Below are positions 37,056 through 50,700 of a stretch of DNA of 64,000 nucleotides, one piece after another (within the stretch, counting starts at the first letter, position 1; every line of letters begins with the position of its first letter). The position numbers and the translations under genes are program-made. The notes beneath the pieces are model-generated. The model saw only the letters and a program-made list of their open reading frames with translations. It made no database searches and had not been told where the DNA came from. Source of the stretch: Pseudoscleropodium purum (Eukaryota > Streptophyta > Bryopsida > Hypnales > Brachytheciaceae); assembly GCA_963969395.1 (NCBI GenBank), contig OZ017795.1:12772001-12836000 (forward strand), given 5' to 3'.

Positions 37056-37696
37056 TCAAGCAAACACACCCATCTTAGGTACGGTTGAGCCAACTAATTC
37101 GACATTTCGACTGGGGTTTTGAGGGTTTGCTATAATTTTTTTTTGCAATGCAATGAATTCCACATGGGGCATCATAACTGGATTTTGGAAGGGGAGATTG
37201 AAGTTCTGATTTTCGAAAACTACGGTATACCTGTATTTCAGGTCATCCAAACTCGTCACCAAAGGATGTCAACTTCTAGTTTGTTTCAAAAATGCTCTTG
37301 GAGGGATTGAATAGTGATCATTTATTGCATTCTGAGAATAACGTTAATTTCGTTAAATTGGCGATTGTCCTTTCCTTTCACAGTGCGGCGAGAAACCAAA
37401 ATCTATACCTGTCCAGGTGGTTTGTAACTTGAAATTAGACCTTGGTAAAGATATCTGTTTCAATTTCTGGTTTGTGGAATGTTGCCATTTGACGTCCAGT
37501 TCCATATGTTTTTCTTGGTTTCTCCTTGTAGTTGCCCAAGAACAAGACGAATGACGAAATTTCCTTCTATATTTTCTCCACGTGTTAACGAAGCAGTCCA
37601 TGTACGTTCCCCTTCAAAATCCAGTTCCCCGGCCACGCCCCTAATGAATTCATCTTCACTTTTGTCAACTCCAAGAAAAATTAAAGAAAAGCGCAC
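37056..37696 (-). other. Possible decayed coding fragments, GH16/XTH-like?
   Basis: Minus-strand frames give, in order, GELDFEGER, LTRGENIEG and VVFENQNFNLPFQNP. These weakly recall the XTH order: a DE(I/L)DFEFLG active site, a TRGEGNRE-like segment, then PIRVFKN...PFPxxQPM. Frames are broken by stops and shifts, and the Glu/Asp pattern of the active site is incomplete. It could equally be chance. It is recorded because the fragments are collinear. Confidence 0.15.
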
Positions 37697-38049
37697 ACAA
37701 GTTGCTCGCTTAATTTATCAGCAAACGGTACCCGACAACGTAACTGTGATCGATCATCACCTACAGACTGTATCCAATTGCGGATCGTACCAGGATATAT
37801 TCTACTTGGTGCACGTAGATTTGCACATGTATGTATTCATGTCGTAACAAGAAGGACAATCCATCACCAGTGTGCAGTGCCGGCGAGGGCCACGAGGGAG
37901 TGCGAAACTCAACTCGCCAGTTGTTGCTTCGTAAGCAACGATCGTCAATCGATCCACGCCATAGACAAAGAGCAAATCTCAGATATCGCGATACTGTAGC
38001 AGGCTCTAGTTTTATTGATGTGTTTGGAGAGTGCCCTGCTCCATTATAA

Positions 38050-38436
38050 GAGGCGCTTCACACGAGCAACAGGAAGGAAGTTGGGAAGGGCACCGCTCTT
38101 CTGGGCTTTGAAAATTTGAGAAGGAGTCCACGTACACATTTTGGTTTGAACACCAACCGGGGAGGAGGTGGAACAAAATGGTGGACCCCATGAAATTCCT
38201 TCAAAACTTATGAACGTGGTACATCAAATAGTCTAAAATCCTTGCACTATAGGCACCTCCCAACCAAAAATCTCCAAAAGAAATTTGTTGTCAATGGCAA
38301 GATACATCAAGCTTCTTTTTCATCCATGTACTTCCTTCCTACCTTTGTACTGTGAAATAGCACTATTGTACACAACCAATCAAAATGACAAGATTGTTTT
38401 GCCACTCATCTTCCTGTCACTTATGTGAAGCGCCTC
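38050..38436. mobile_element. Tourist/PIF-Harbinger-like MITE
   Basis: The 387-bp element has imperfect terminal inverted repeats of about 30 bp starting GAGGCGCTTCACA. A TAA target duplication lies at 38,047-38,049 and 38,437-38,439. A TAA/TTA duplication with a G-starting terminus fits the PIF-Harbinger superfamily. No transposase is present. Confidence 0.8.
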
Positions 38437-38612
38437 TAAGTTAAGTTAACCTTTGGATGGGGGCACTAGAAGTTTGGAACTTGTCTATGCACATTGGTGT
38501 GACGACATGACAATAGGGGTAGTCACATCTTTTCTAACAAACAAAATTCTATAAAATCTATATTTGATTCCTTTTTTTAAAATAAATTTAAATTAGTTAA
38601 TTCATGTGGATG

Positions 38613-39211
38613 CATGGTTGTCATAACGGGCGAGTTAGGATCATCAGACAGGACGGACGGATGGGCAAACCAGACCAGATGGACGGATGGTCTGGACGGC
38701 TTTAATTTTGTAACTTGTACAATTTTGCGGAATGACACGTCACCTCGGAATGCGAAATCCAGGGTGCGAACAATCTCGTCTGTTCGTCCGTCCGTTCCTT
38801 AATCCACATGGCATCTACGTGGCCTATTTTTCCGTTATCAGAAAGTCAACTATGTCAGGGTTGACAGGACGGTCGGACGTTCGGGACGTCTGGACACGGA
38901 CGTTGTATCCGCAGCGTCCACTGACATTCGCAGACGCCGTCCGCCCTATCCGCCCCGATACCCGTTCGCCCCGGTATGGCCGTCCGATCGACACGTGGAC
39001 TGATCTAGTCCGCATGATCTGGGCATCCGCCCCACCCGTCCACCTTCCGACGACGGGAGGGACGCTGCGTCCATTGGCGTCCATGAGGACGGACGCCTTT
39101 TTCGGGCGGACGTAGAGATTCGTCAACCCTGAACTATGTGTTGACTGTATCGGACAGGCGGAACCTCTAACAGACGGGCGAACCGGATGTCCGTCCACTA
39201 TGACAACCATG
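38613..39211 (+). mobile_element. hAT-like MITE family B, copy with nested insertion
   Basis: Termini CATGGTTGTCATA and TATGACAACCATG match the copies in the palindrome arms. The perfect 8-bp duplication TGTGGATG is at 38,605-38,612 and 39,212-39,219. The element is interrupted by a family A element at 38,856-39,131; without that insert and its duplicated target it is 315 bp. Shared interior segments (CTTTAATTTTGTAACTTG, TTCCGTTATCAGAAAGTCAA) confirm family membership. Confidence 0.9.
38856..39131 (+). mobile_element. hAT MITE family A, copy 2, nested
   Basis: The 276-bp element with CAGGGTTGAC/GTCAACCCTG termini is inserted in the family B element. The perfect 8-bp target duplication AACTATGT is at 38,848-38,855 and 39,132-39,139. 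The uninterrupted site AACTATGT is present once at 18,609-18,616 in the other family B copy, which proves the insertion boundaries. Confidence 0.95.
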
Positions 39212-39219
39212 TGTGGATG

Positions 39220-41581
39220 CTTGAAAATTTTAATTTCAATATAAATCATTAAATTATTTAAATAATTTACACAAAGGAATGAAAGCATTTTTAAGAGCAT
39301 TTCTTAGTATTTGTAATACATTGAACTTATTTTTGTGGTTGAATTTAATTTTCAAGTATAAAGCAATCTTTATAATCTTACCTTTATAAATGCAGATATC
39401 CAATATTCAATTTACCATATACATGAAGTGAAGATTTTTCTTTTGAAAGTCTACAAAATATAGATTGTTCACATGTTTAGAACAAAATTTGAAATGTAGG
39501 TTCATAGTTCTATAACAATGCTATGAAATACTTTATATTCCAAAATTCATCAAATTAAATATGAAATAAAAATGTATTTTTGATTCCAATGGAAAGTTAA
39601 CTTCTAAAGTTACACCTCCATTGCCATGTGAATAGTTGAACTTCATTTATGAAATCATATCTGAATCTCAATGCAATTTTTTATTATGTGAAACCATATT
39701 TTATACATTGATGTGAAAAACTCTAATAGTCCTATAATCAATTATAAATTTTATAGTTGTCACACTAAAAGTAAAATAAATTGGTAAATATATAAAAAAA
39801 TAATCCCATTAATTTGAAATTTCTCCAAAAAGAAAAGTAGGATCCATAATGTTCAACTTTGTCCTCATATTCACTATACTATGACTATGACCTTTTGAAA
39901 AAAAAAATCTCAAAATAAAATAAAATAATTAGAATAACACTAAAAATATCATATCACCAAAATTTGAGGACTAAAAATAATATACATCAAATGTTATTTA
40001 CGAAATAGGGTGACAAAATTTTTAAAGAAAATAGACCGACTTTGACGTTTTATTTATAAAAAATAGGAATAACAATTTACAAAGAAACTAAGAATTGGAC
40101 ATTTGGAAGGATTTCTTGGTAGAGCAATTTCACCAAAATAATATCTTGAAACCATCTTCAATATTGAGAAGTGCGCATTTAAGGAAGTTCTATTTGCACA
40201 AACACAAAGAATATAATATAATATATTTTCAAATGCCCCTTCGTAGGAACATACCCACCTACTATGAAAATAGACTACTAAAATTTTAGCTTTAGATAAT
40301 TAATTTTGGATACTCATTTGTAATAAAAAAAATAAAACTTGAAAATGTGATAAATAAATCAAATTTATTTTTGGCATATTCCTAGAATGGGGCTCTAGGA
40401 TCTAAATCATTAATCTTTTACAAAAATTGTGTAGTAAATTATGAAAATGCAATTAGTGAGACTTCAGTAAGGAACTCATGAGGAAGCTCCAAGTCGGCCC
40501 ATTTTGTAAGCCAAAGAGTGCCAAAATGACTATGGAAGCCTACTGATGCTTTCAAAAAAAACTTTGGAAGTCTATGTACCTTTCCAAATAGCAAATGTGA
40601 TCAGAAAATCCCAAGTCTAAATCTTGAAACTTCCATACTAGGACCATGCCTTAATTTTGAAACATAAAATGGTTTTTTTTATTTGAAAAAATATGGGATA
40701 TGGTTATACTCAAGACAAACACCTCCAATAAAAATTTTAAGTTCATACAAATCATACTTCAAAAGTTATCACAATAAAAGCTCCAATATTCCAATTGTGA
40801 CAAATAAACAATACTGATGTTTCTTACAATGATTTAGTAGCAATAATAAACAAATGTGAAAACTTTGAAAATTCTCTTTTTTAACAACCTAAATGCCCTT
40901 GGTCATTACCTTCATTCAATTTTACAAGTATATCAACCTAACTATGCCTTCATATACTTATAGATAACATTTTGATAATTTTTATGTTTGAATAAATAAT
41001 TTTCTTAGCAAACTGTGATTTTTTAAGAATTTTTTGTGGAAAAATAAAATCATTATGATTTCTTAAAAATTATACATACGTAAAATTATATAAATTATAT
41101 TATAATTATATGAAAATAATTTGAAAATAATTTGAAATAGAAATGAAAGTTTGAGTGAGAAGCAATGTTTTTAAATGTAAATTGGAAAAAAATTTTAACC
41201 AATAAATTTCCGAGGCCTTTTTTGAGCTCCTTGGAATTTTCTCTAAACTAAACCAAAATCCAAAATTTTGATGAGTTTTATCAATTTAAAAAGAAATTTA
41301 AGTATATAATCTTAAATATGACATAATATGAATTTCTTACGAAAACAAATCACAACAATATCATAAATGGATTGAAAGATTATGGTATGATATTTGACAA
41401 TAATGAAATTAAAAATTTGAAAGCAAATTGAAGTCCCATTAATTCCTAAATTTCCAAGAGTCTTTCAAAAGTTGGAGGAGTTGGAGGATTTTTGAAGGTT
41501 TGGATAATTACTAATGATCTCAATTTTTGGCAAGATTCTTGAAGTTTTTTTTTAATATAAGAAATTTGATTAGCTTTTTAG
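39220..41581. other. AT-rich intergenic DNA, no gene seen
   Basis: No coding region is visible. Segments near 41,200-41,400 resemble the repeat at 59,780-59,980 (GAGCT-CTTGGAATTT and ATGGATTGAAAGATTATG phrases), so part of this stretch is a dispersed repeat. Confidence 0.6.
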
Positions 41582-41788
41582 CAGGGTTGACAAATCAGTA
41601 CGTCCGCCCCAAAATAGCGTTCGTAACCCGAACGTCCATCCTCACAGACGCCAGCGGATGCAGTGTCCCTCCCACCGTCGGAAGGCGGACGGGCAGACGG
41701 GGGGACGGGACCGCAAATGTCAGCGGACGCTGCGGACATAGCGTTTGCGTTCGGACATCCCGGACGTCCGACCGTCCAATCAACCCTG
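41582..41788 (-). mobile_element. hAT MITE family A, copy 3
   Basis: The 207-bp element lies inverted relative to the other two family A copies, with the same CAGGGTTGAC-type termini (the right end reads TCAACCCTG). The perfect 8-bp duplication CTTTTTAG is at 41,574-41,581 and 41,789-41,796. It is shorter than the other copies, with an internal deletion. Confidence 0.92.
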
Positions 41789-41796
41789 CTTTTTAG

Positions 41797-44700
41797 AAAT
41801 ATAATTTTCATTTCAATTGGTGCCTAGAAGCAAAAATTTAGCCTCAAAAAGCCTCAAGCAAATAACGAAAGGCAAAAGAATGAAATAAAATAATTTTAAA
41901 ATATATACAAGTATATTTCTTATGAATTGAATTTTTGTCTATGTTAAAAGATTTTGTTCATTCCATTTAGATAAGTAATGTAGAAGTTATGAAGCTTCTT
42001 GTTTTGCTAGCAATTATGAGTATTTTTTTGAGAAAATAATGTATTAGATTTGTTTTCGAATTCAATTTTAACAATTTAAAAATAAAAAATCACACATGAT
42101 TCAATTTACTTTTTATAACATTCTCACTATTCAGATGTGTTTTAATTCCATTTTAATTAAAATTATCAACAATTTAGTTTTTCTTTATATCTTGTATTTG
42201 TTTTTATTTAATAATTTTTTGAAGAATGAAAACCATAGCTTGGTGTGTGTTTACAACATTCAATTCAATTCTTCAACATAAACATTTTTTTAATTCTCAA
42301 TTTGGAGTACAAAATTTTTTAATTAAGAGGATTCAAAGTCCTATAATCTAGTCAAGCTAGGATTAAAAAAACTTGTTTTCTTCAATTTAAATGTTTATAT
42401 CTTTGTAATCGATATGGTCAAAGTTTTTGAATTTTCTCTCACATTCATCTAATAGTCTAGTATAGTGGAGTACCATTCAAAATGGCGTTTTTGCATTTGT
42501 AGGGAAGGAAATTTCACATTTGCCAATTTTGACATCCTCTCAAGGGCTAAAAATTTGATCTTTGACAATGAAATTTTTGTCATGATATCATCTTTATGTT
42601 AATTATATCTGTCAAAAATTCCAAGGCCAAAAGATTTATACAAAAAAAAAAGATATTTAAAATCTACCAATATATGTAGCCATGAAAAAAATTTCACTAC
42701 TGTCAACTTTGACACCCTCCCAAAGACTTGAAAAAAAATTCTTTTCCTATGGAACTTTTGGAATAAGACCACCTATATGTTGATTAAATTTGAAAAAAAT
42801 TTAATTCAAAAGATCTATACAAAAAAAGATATTCAAAATCTACCTTCATGTGTAGTTGTAAGAAACAATTTCACTGCTACCAACTTTGATATTGTTCCAA
42901 GGGCTCAAAAATTATTTATATACTATGAAATTTTTTTTTACATGAGTTCATCTCTATGTTAATAACATGTTGTTCAAATTTCAAGGTCAAAAGATTCACA
43001 CAAAAAAATATATTTGAAATATACCAACATGTGTAGTTGTAAGAATGATTTTTTCAACCCTTGGCATAGAGTCATTTTATAGGTGAAGTTTCACACAAAT
43101 GTAGAAAATCATCCTCACATGCTATACATATAGATTTCAAATATCTTTTTTTGTGAGCACTTTTTGACCTTGAAATTTGGTGCGTATTTTACAAACATAG
43201 AGATGGTCTTATGCCAAAATTTTCATAATTTACAAAAAAAATTCAGTTCTAAGGAGGGTGTTGAAGTTGGTAGCCTTAAAATTGTTTCTCATAGTTACAC
43301 TTGTTGGTAGATTTTGAACATCTTCTTTTGGGTGAATCTTTTGACCTTAAAAATCAAAAAACATAAGTTTCAAATGTTATCAATATAATTTTGATACTTT
43401 GCCAAAAATTTCATGGTAAATTAACAATTTTTTAGCTTTAGGAAGGGTGTCAAAGTTGGCAATAGTGAAATGGTTTTCTTGATAATTTCTCACAACTTTA
43501 CATATTGGTAGATTTTGAATATCAATTTTTGTGTAGATATTTTGAACTTGAAATTATTCAAAAATTTAATAAATATGTATTTTGTCTTATTTCAAAAGAA
43601 TTATAAGAAAAGAAATTTTTCTCATTCCTTGGAAGGGTGTCAAAGTTGGCAATAGTGAAATTTTTCTCACGACTATACGTGTTGGTAGATTTTGAACATC
43701 TTTTTTTTTGTAAACTTTTTGTCCTTGAAAGTTATCACATATGATTAGCATAAAGGTAATTTCTTGAAAAAAATTTCATGATCAAAATCAAATTTTCAAC
43801 CCTTAGGAGGCTATCAAAGTTGGTAGATGTGAAATTTCCTTCCTTGCAAATGCAACAACTCCATTTTGAATGCTAATCCATAGTACAAATGTACAAGATC
43901 TTATGGTTGAATATACAAAAGAAACAAATGTCTAAAGTTTATGTTGTTTGCATTGAAAATTATAGTAGTTTTGAGTGTTTTTGATGAAAAAATGGCCCTA
44001 AGACTTTAGAGTTAAATCCTCTTTTTACAAATCAAATTCAAAATTGTACAAAATTTTGAATAGGAAAGCTATAAAGAACTTTTTTCAAATTGATTTTTTG
44101 ATGTTAAAAATAGACCAAAAAAATCTTCATCTAAATAAATAAATATTGGGAATAATAATTTGATAAGATTTTATTTATCTTAAAAATTTTGTCCTCTAAA
44201 ATTTGGTACCATGGACATTTGGGGATTAAAGTAGAAAACATGAATGAAATATAATACAATATTATTTTATTGTAATTCTAATACATCAAGCTTTCAATTG
44301 CAATAACTTGATGAATTTTGGAATTTTAAAATTTTGAAATGGAATAGAAATTTTACAGTAGATTTCATTCTAAATTTAAAATTCAAACAAATAATGGATT
44401 CTTTCAAATTCACAATTAAGTTTGACTAGGCACATCAACTTCTTGAATGTAGAGTGCTTTGGGGTCAAGAGCTCATGTCATCCTTATTCAATATCCTATT
44501 GTACTAGAAATTATCTATATTATGAGTTATGGATCATGGATTCATAATTTTAAGATTATCATTTTAATTGATCAAAGTCATGTTGAGTATGTCTTACTTA
44601 CTAAAGAATCAAGTAGCATTTTGTTGTGCTTATATAGCATTTTTGTTCACACAACATGTAATCAAGGAGTAGCTTTATGGTGCAACAATTTTTATAACTC

Positions 44701-47700
44701 TTGGCTACATAGTTAAAAAAATAATATTATGATATGCAATTTCTTTTGAAGTTAGGGCAATATGGACAACTCAAAAACTTCACTTTCTTAAGAAATTAAA
44801 ATGTGAAGTTGGTTTCTAGATTTGTATATATGTCAAAACTTTTAACCTTTTCATTTTGATTAATAAGATGAAAGTTATGAAGAATTTTTGTTTGCAGATA
44901 GTTAAATTGTAGACTGTCTTTTGAATGGATACTATAAAACTATATACAAGCCTTATAGTAGAGTAGTTAGGGAATAATTTTTGTACAAGTGGCATGTAGC
45001 CATTGAACAAAAATCATTTTCAATTCTCTATATTGAAACACTGAATCTCCGAATTCACTTTCTTCCTCCTCAATTGCTTTCTTCGTGCAACAAATCCTAA
45101 ACTACGTTGAAAAAATTCAATTTCTCATTTTTTCATTTCATGAAAAACTTTTACATTCAATCCTAAATCCTAATCACTTCAACATTTTTTCCTCCAATCT
45201 TATGCTACCAAAATTTGTCTTTTTCTTGTTGCTAAAATTTATTCAAATGAAATAATTTGAATTCATTCTCTCAACTGAATTAATTTGCATTCATTCCCTC
45301 AAATGAATTTGAATTCATTCTCTCAACTTGAATTAATTTGAATTTATTCTATGTAATGAATTCATTTCAACTGATTCTCTGAAATAAATTAACCTCTAAA
45401 GTCCTAAAGCAATTTTTTTTTGTCAAAAACCACTCAAAACTACCATTTTTGTTGCGTTCACCCAAGAAAACAAAAAAAAACATTTTTTTAGGATCTAACT
45501 ATAGGATCTTGTACTTCACTTGTTTTAGCTCGTATGGTACAAATTTCATGAAGTTTGACTTTATAGATTGGAAGATATTAGCATTGAAAGTTGAAAAAGA
45601 AAGGTTTTTAGAACGTTGACTTGCAATTTCAAGTGGCTTTAACCTCCACTTGTGGAATTTTTTTGCAATACAGTCTTTGAATTAAAAAATTTTATGTTGA
45701 AAAATTGAGTTGAAAGTCTAGAAAATTTAAAAAAAACAAAAACATACTTGATTTTTGTTCTTTAAAAAATTGTTAAGTAGATGTAGGTTCAGGATTGAAA
45801 AGAAAAATAAATCGTTAATAGCTCCAAGATAGGATTAAAAGACAAAAATCCCAATGGTGAGATTGTTTTAGCAAGAAAACACAACATTCTCAAAAAAAAA
45901 ATTGTGAAAAATTGTGAAAATTGCATTCAGAGATGAATCCTACAAGTTATTTTTTTCAAAAGATGCTTAAATTGCCCAAAAAACAAGATTGTCTTCAACT
46001 TTCTCATTATTAGTCCAAATAGAGCGAATCAAAGCTTTACATATAAACAAAAAAATATATAAAGTTTTAGGAAAAAAAATAGAATTTTTTAAAATTTTTT
46101 TTGTATTGCCTGCTAAGTTTAGTTTTAGGCTTTTTGTGGTATAACTTTTGCTCTTGGGCACCAATTGAAATAAAAACTATATTCCCCAAAAGCTAATCAA
46201 TTTTTCTATATTGTGGAAAATTTTCAAAAAAATTCACCAAAAATTGAGGTTACAATGACCTACCCAAAATCTGATTTGTCCTCTGAGGAGACAATGAGGC
46301 TTTAGGGGTTAAATTGAATTTATTTTATGAAATGAATTAATTTAAAGTTGTTCTATGAAATGGAATGTACAAAAAGTCAATTAAATCCTTCAATAAATTT
46401 AGTTTCAATTATTTTTCTATAACCAATTACATTTTTCAAAGTTAATTATAATGCATAATTCATAAATCAATGAAATTAATTAATTTGAATATTGACTTAC
46501 ATATTACATGTTTATATAAAGAAGCATAAACAAAGCCTTATTGTTACTACCACATATTGTACATATATATTATACAACCAAATTGCACCATTGTTGATTT
46601 TTCAAAAGGAATTATTGTTTTCTTTTCAAATCATGCCGCTAATGCGACTTCAACGACATTTTTTTTCTTAATTCACATCGCACAGTAGTAGAAGGTGGTC
46701 TTAGGTTTTTTTTAATCTTATTCAATAGTTGCTATTTTTTCACTTAGGGGAGGGGGGATTAAAATAGATTGCTTGATAATTTTCAAGAAATAGTTATGGA
46801 ATATCTACTCTAAAATATACTTTGAAGTCCTTTATTTAACTCAATTTTCCATCCTTTTAGAAAGAATAAAATCATAGGATGTAGATAGTTTATTACAACA
46901 TTACAACCATTGGGAATGTCATTTTTCAATTTTATAACTAAATTTTAACAATTTAGTATTCTAAATCATTCTTTACTTCTTTCTACTTACTACTTTTTTC
47001 AAGCATGAATAGGAAATATTTTTTACATGTATTTCCAATTTCTTTCTTCAACATATTGTGGAGGCTTTTAAGTTATAGGATCTACACATTTTACTTACAA
47101 AATTTGAAAGATGAAATGTAACCATTTGGATAGAGTTGAAATTATTATTTTTTTTATATTCAAGTATCATGGTCTTGTAATTGGTAAGGTTTATTATTCT
47201 AAAATTCTAGGAGGGAATATTCTACCAAGTCAACTAAAGGATCCTATAGTTGAATTTGTTAAAAAATAAATATAGATGAAGATTTCAACCTTGCTTTAGA
47301 GACTAGGATTGTGGAGAAATTGAAGGCCAACTTCTAAACATGAAAGAATTTTAGGGATTAAATGATAAAAAAATAAACTTATTAGAAGAAAAGATAATTT
47401 AAAAAACCATTAGACCAAATTTGACTTCTTAGGGATAGAAAGGAAAAAAAAATCATGGCTCAGTTTGTTTCAATTTTTTTTAAATATGAGATCAAAATTT
47501 GAATTCTTACGTGTCAATTTAGTCTCATGCTCTCTTGTCTTTTTTCCTACGTAAGCTTAATGTTGATTTATGAATGATACTTTGAAAATTCATAACTTAT
47601 TCATAAAGTGTCTAAATAATGCATATGCTAGACTATGTTGGATTCTTTTATTTGCTAATGAGTTCCAATAAAAATATTTAATGTTTAGTAATTGTAACTA

Positions 47701-50700
47701 TGCTCAATTGCTACTATTAAATGATTAACCTTTAAACCTGTGATTGGAGCTATTTTGTCGTAAAATTAAAAAGCAATATACTTTAGCTTGCAATTGAAGA
47801 AGAAACACATTAGTTGCAGATCAATCCAATCCATCCAATTCATTAGCTCCACCATTGAAGAAACAAAAGGTAGAAATACCATAAACAATGCTAGCACCAT
47901 AAATGGTTTCAATGTACCTACTCTTGTGATTTCAAGGCATAAATGATAGGAGCATATACATTGAAATTGTTTATAGTGCTGGCACTATTTATGGTAAGTT
48001 ATGCCTACCTTACCATGACATAGTGTGGTTGCTTCTTCTGAGTGCATTGCATATTGTTTTGGACTAACTGTTGAATTAAATAGAAGGAAAACCCAAAATC
48101 AATTTTTATACAAGTACACATGTAATTTTTTATTCAATGTAAATTATTTAAAATAAATTCTCAAAAGGGACCTGTACACTAATCTTTTTGTTTTTTCCAA
48201 AAGGCTTCAAAAAATTTACAAAATTTTAAAATTATCAAAGGGTGAAAAAAACCCTTGAGGTCAGTGATTCAAAATTTTACTAGAAATGCCACAATCCAAG
48301 ATACTCACACCGAGAAAGAAATCTTTTGAGTGAATTACTCACATTCAAATCCTAAGCCTGAACCACTAAAACCCCAAGAAAAACAAAAATGTTCACCCAA
48401 CTTGTTTTTCCAATTGCTTTCACATAGCACTTCCATCAACAAGGAAAAGTGGTTGTTGGGTAGTTGCAAGAAACACTTGCAATTTTTTGGCCAAAATGAC
48501 TTCAAAACCAAAGTATTGTGACTTTTAGAATATTTTTTTTAAATAAATAAAATATGGATAATTTGTAAAGTATTCAAAATGGTATATGTGTGAAAATTCA
48601 AGCCTAGGAAAATTTATCTCCAAAAGTTATGCACAACAAAAGACACCTAAAGAAATGCAAAAAATAGATATTTTTGAATTTGATTTTTAAAGAATAGTAA
48701 AAAAATTCTAATAATTCAAAAAGAAAAGCCATTTTTTCTAACTTGAAGATTGTCCTTTTCAACCATTTTTTAATCTTTTGCAAATAAAAATTGTAATCTT
48801 TACACGTGTACCTAGGTTACTAGGTAGTAGACTTTATGCACATGTGGAAGGTGGACAATTGATATTTCTAAAAAATCTCTTGTAGGTTTGTGTAACTTTA
48901 GTATAATTTCTTGTATTCCAATTTTGACTTTCAAATTCAAAAATAGTACTAAATCCCCCTAAAATGACCTAGGTAGACATTCAATTGGGGGAAATTTAAA
49001 AAATAATAAATAAATTTTAAAATATTGAAAAAAATTACGGAATGTCTAAAACTATTACATATACCTTTTCTTCAAATTTTATAAAAAATAAATATACAAC
49101 ACAAAAGTTATGAGCCAAAAATCACTTATCCAAGACCAAGGGGACAAGAAATAAGATAAGTGTTTCTTGCAACGCCCCTGCTCTATAAAGAAACCACAAT
49201 GTGCAAACACAAAAAAACTCATTGTGCATTGAAAAATACAAGAAAACAAAACAAAACAAATTGTAAAACAAAACATTTTTAGTGAAGTTGTGAGTTTTTA
49301 GTCCTAATTTGTAGACAATGTGATCACTTCTATTGTAAAGTTATCAACAGTGACAGTTTTTGGTTCTACAACACAAGATTGATGGCATTACAAGGGGGTT
49401 GTTTTTATTTATTGAAATTGATAGTCAGATTCACCAATGACTATTTGTTTTGCTAAATTAAAATTGACAGAATACTACATAATATCATTAAATAATATAT
49501 CACAAGTACATCACTAATTATCATTAATATATGCAAATTTATATAATGAAAATCAATTTTGGAACTAAAGATATGACCTTAGTTTTATTTTGTAATTAAC
49601 AAAATATAGATTTTCAATATTCATTTGTCAATTTATTCTTACTTTAAATATTATTTATATTTCTTCATTTCCATCTTCCAACCCTATCCAATTACTAAAT
49701 GCAAATAGAAATTCTTCGAATGTAATTTTTCTAACTTTACTCCAATTCATTTTTCCTATACCATCAAAATTTAGTGACAATATGCATGTACTCCAATTAT
49801 TAAATTTAGTAAATACATGTAATTTTTCTTCTATCATGATGACAAACATTTTATAGAAAGAAAACATAATATTATTGATTATAAAGTTTATGGGGCATCA
49901 AATAAAACAAATGGACTTTGCAATTTCGAAATCTTTCTACACTAATATTTCCTCCTTTCTTCAAAGTAATATCATTGATGGCACAAATGGATTCTTGTGA
50001 CAAAATTGTCATGTTCTTGATCAAAAAATACAAAAGCTTCTACAATTGTATCAAAAGTGCTTTGAAGATTTGGCAAACTAATTAGTGGTTTTGGCATTTA
50101 TTATGATCAAAGTAATTTCTACTATATTTTCTTCTCTTTATCAAATGTATTCATCACAAAAATATTTTTTAAATCAAATAATATTAATTTCTTAAAATTA
50201 ATGCAATTTTATTTTGAGTACTTAATATATATATTGTATCAAAATTATAAAAATATAAAAATAAATGATGATTACAGATAATATATCATGATTACATTAG
50301 AAATCTCAAAATACTTAATATTCTAGACAAATTTTTTTAACTTTAATTCTTTATAATTGGCATAGATTTTTACTTTAGTAGAATCTATTTGAAGTTCTTA
50401 GAACAAAGTTGCAATTCTTTAAGAATCAATTGGTCCTTTCTTATTTTTATTTGAATATATTATTTTTATATTAGATATTCAATCATCATTTTAGAAGAAT
50501 TTCATTCTAAATATGCACAATTATATACAAACTGTAATTATTATCAAGGATAATAATAATTATAACAAAAATATTATTTAAAATAAACAGAAATACTTTA
50601 AACTTATCAAAACAGTTTAAATATTCTTTGATTTATTAAAAAAATTATCTAGTTTCGGAAGTTTCATAATAATGTTATTAAAAGATTTTCATTTCATATG

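Larger units (their letters stand above)
35436..38049. other. Intergenic DNA after the lectin gene
   Basis: About 35,436-35,700 is probably lectin 3' UTR. A non-LTR-type 3' tail lies at 36,175-36,232 on the minus strand. At 37,056-37,700 the minus strand shows scattered coding-like fragments. The rest is unremarkable. Confidence 0.5.
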
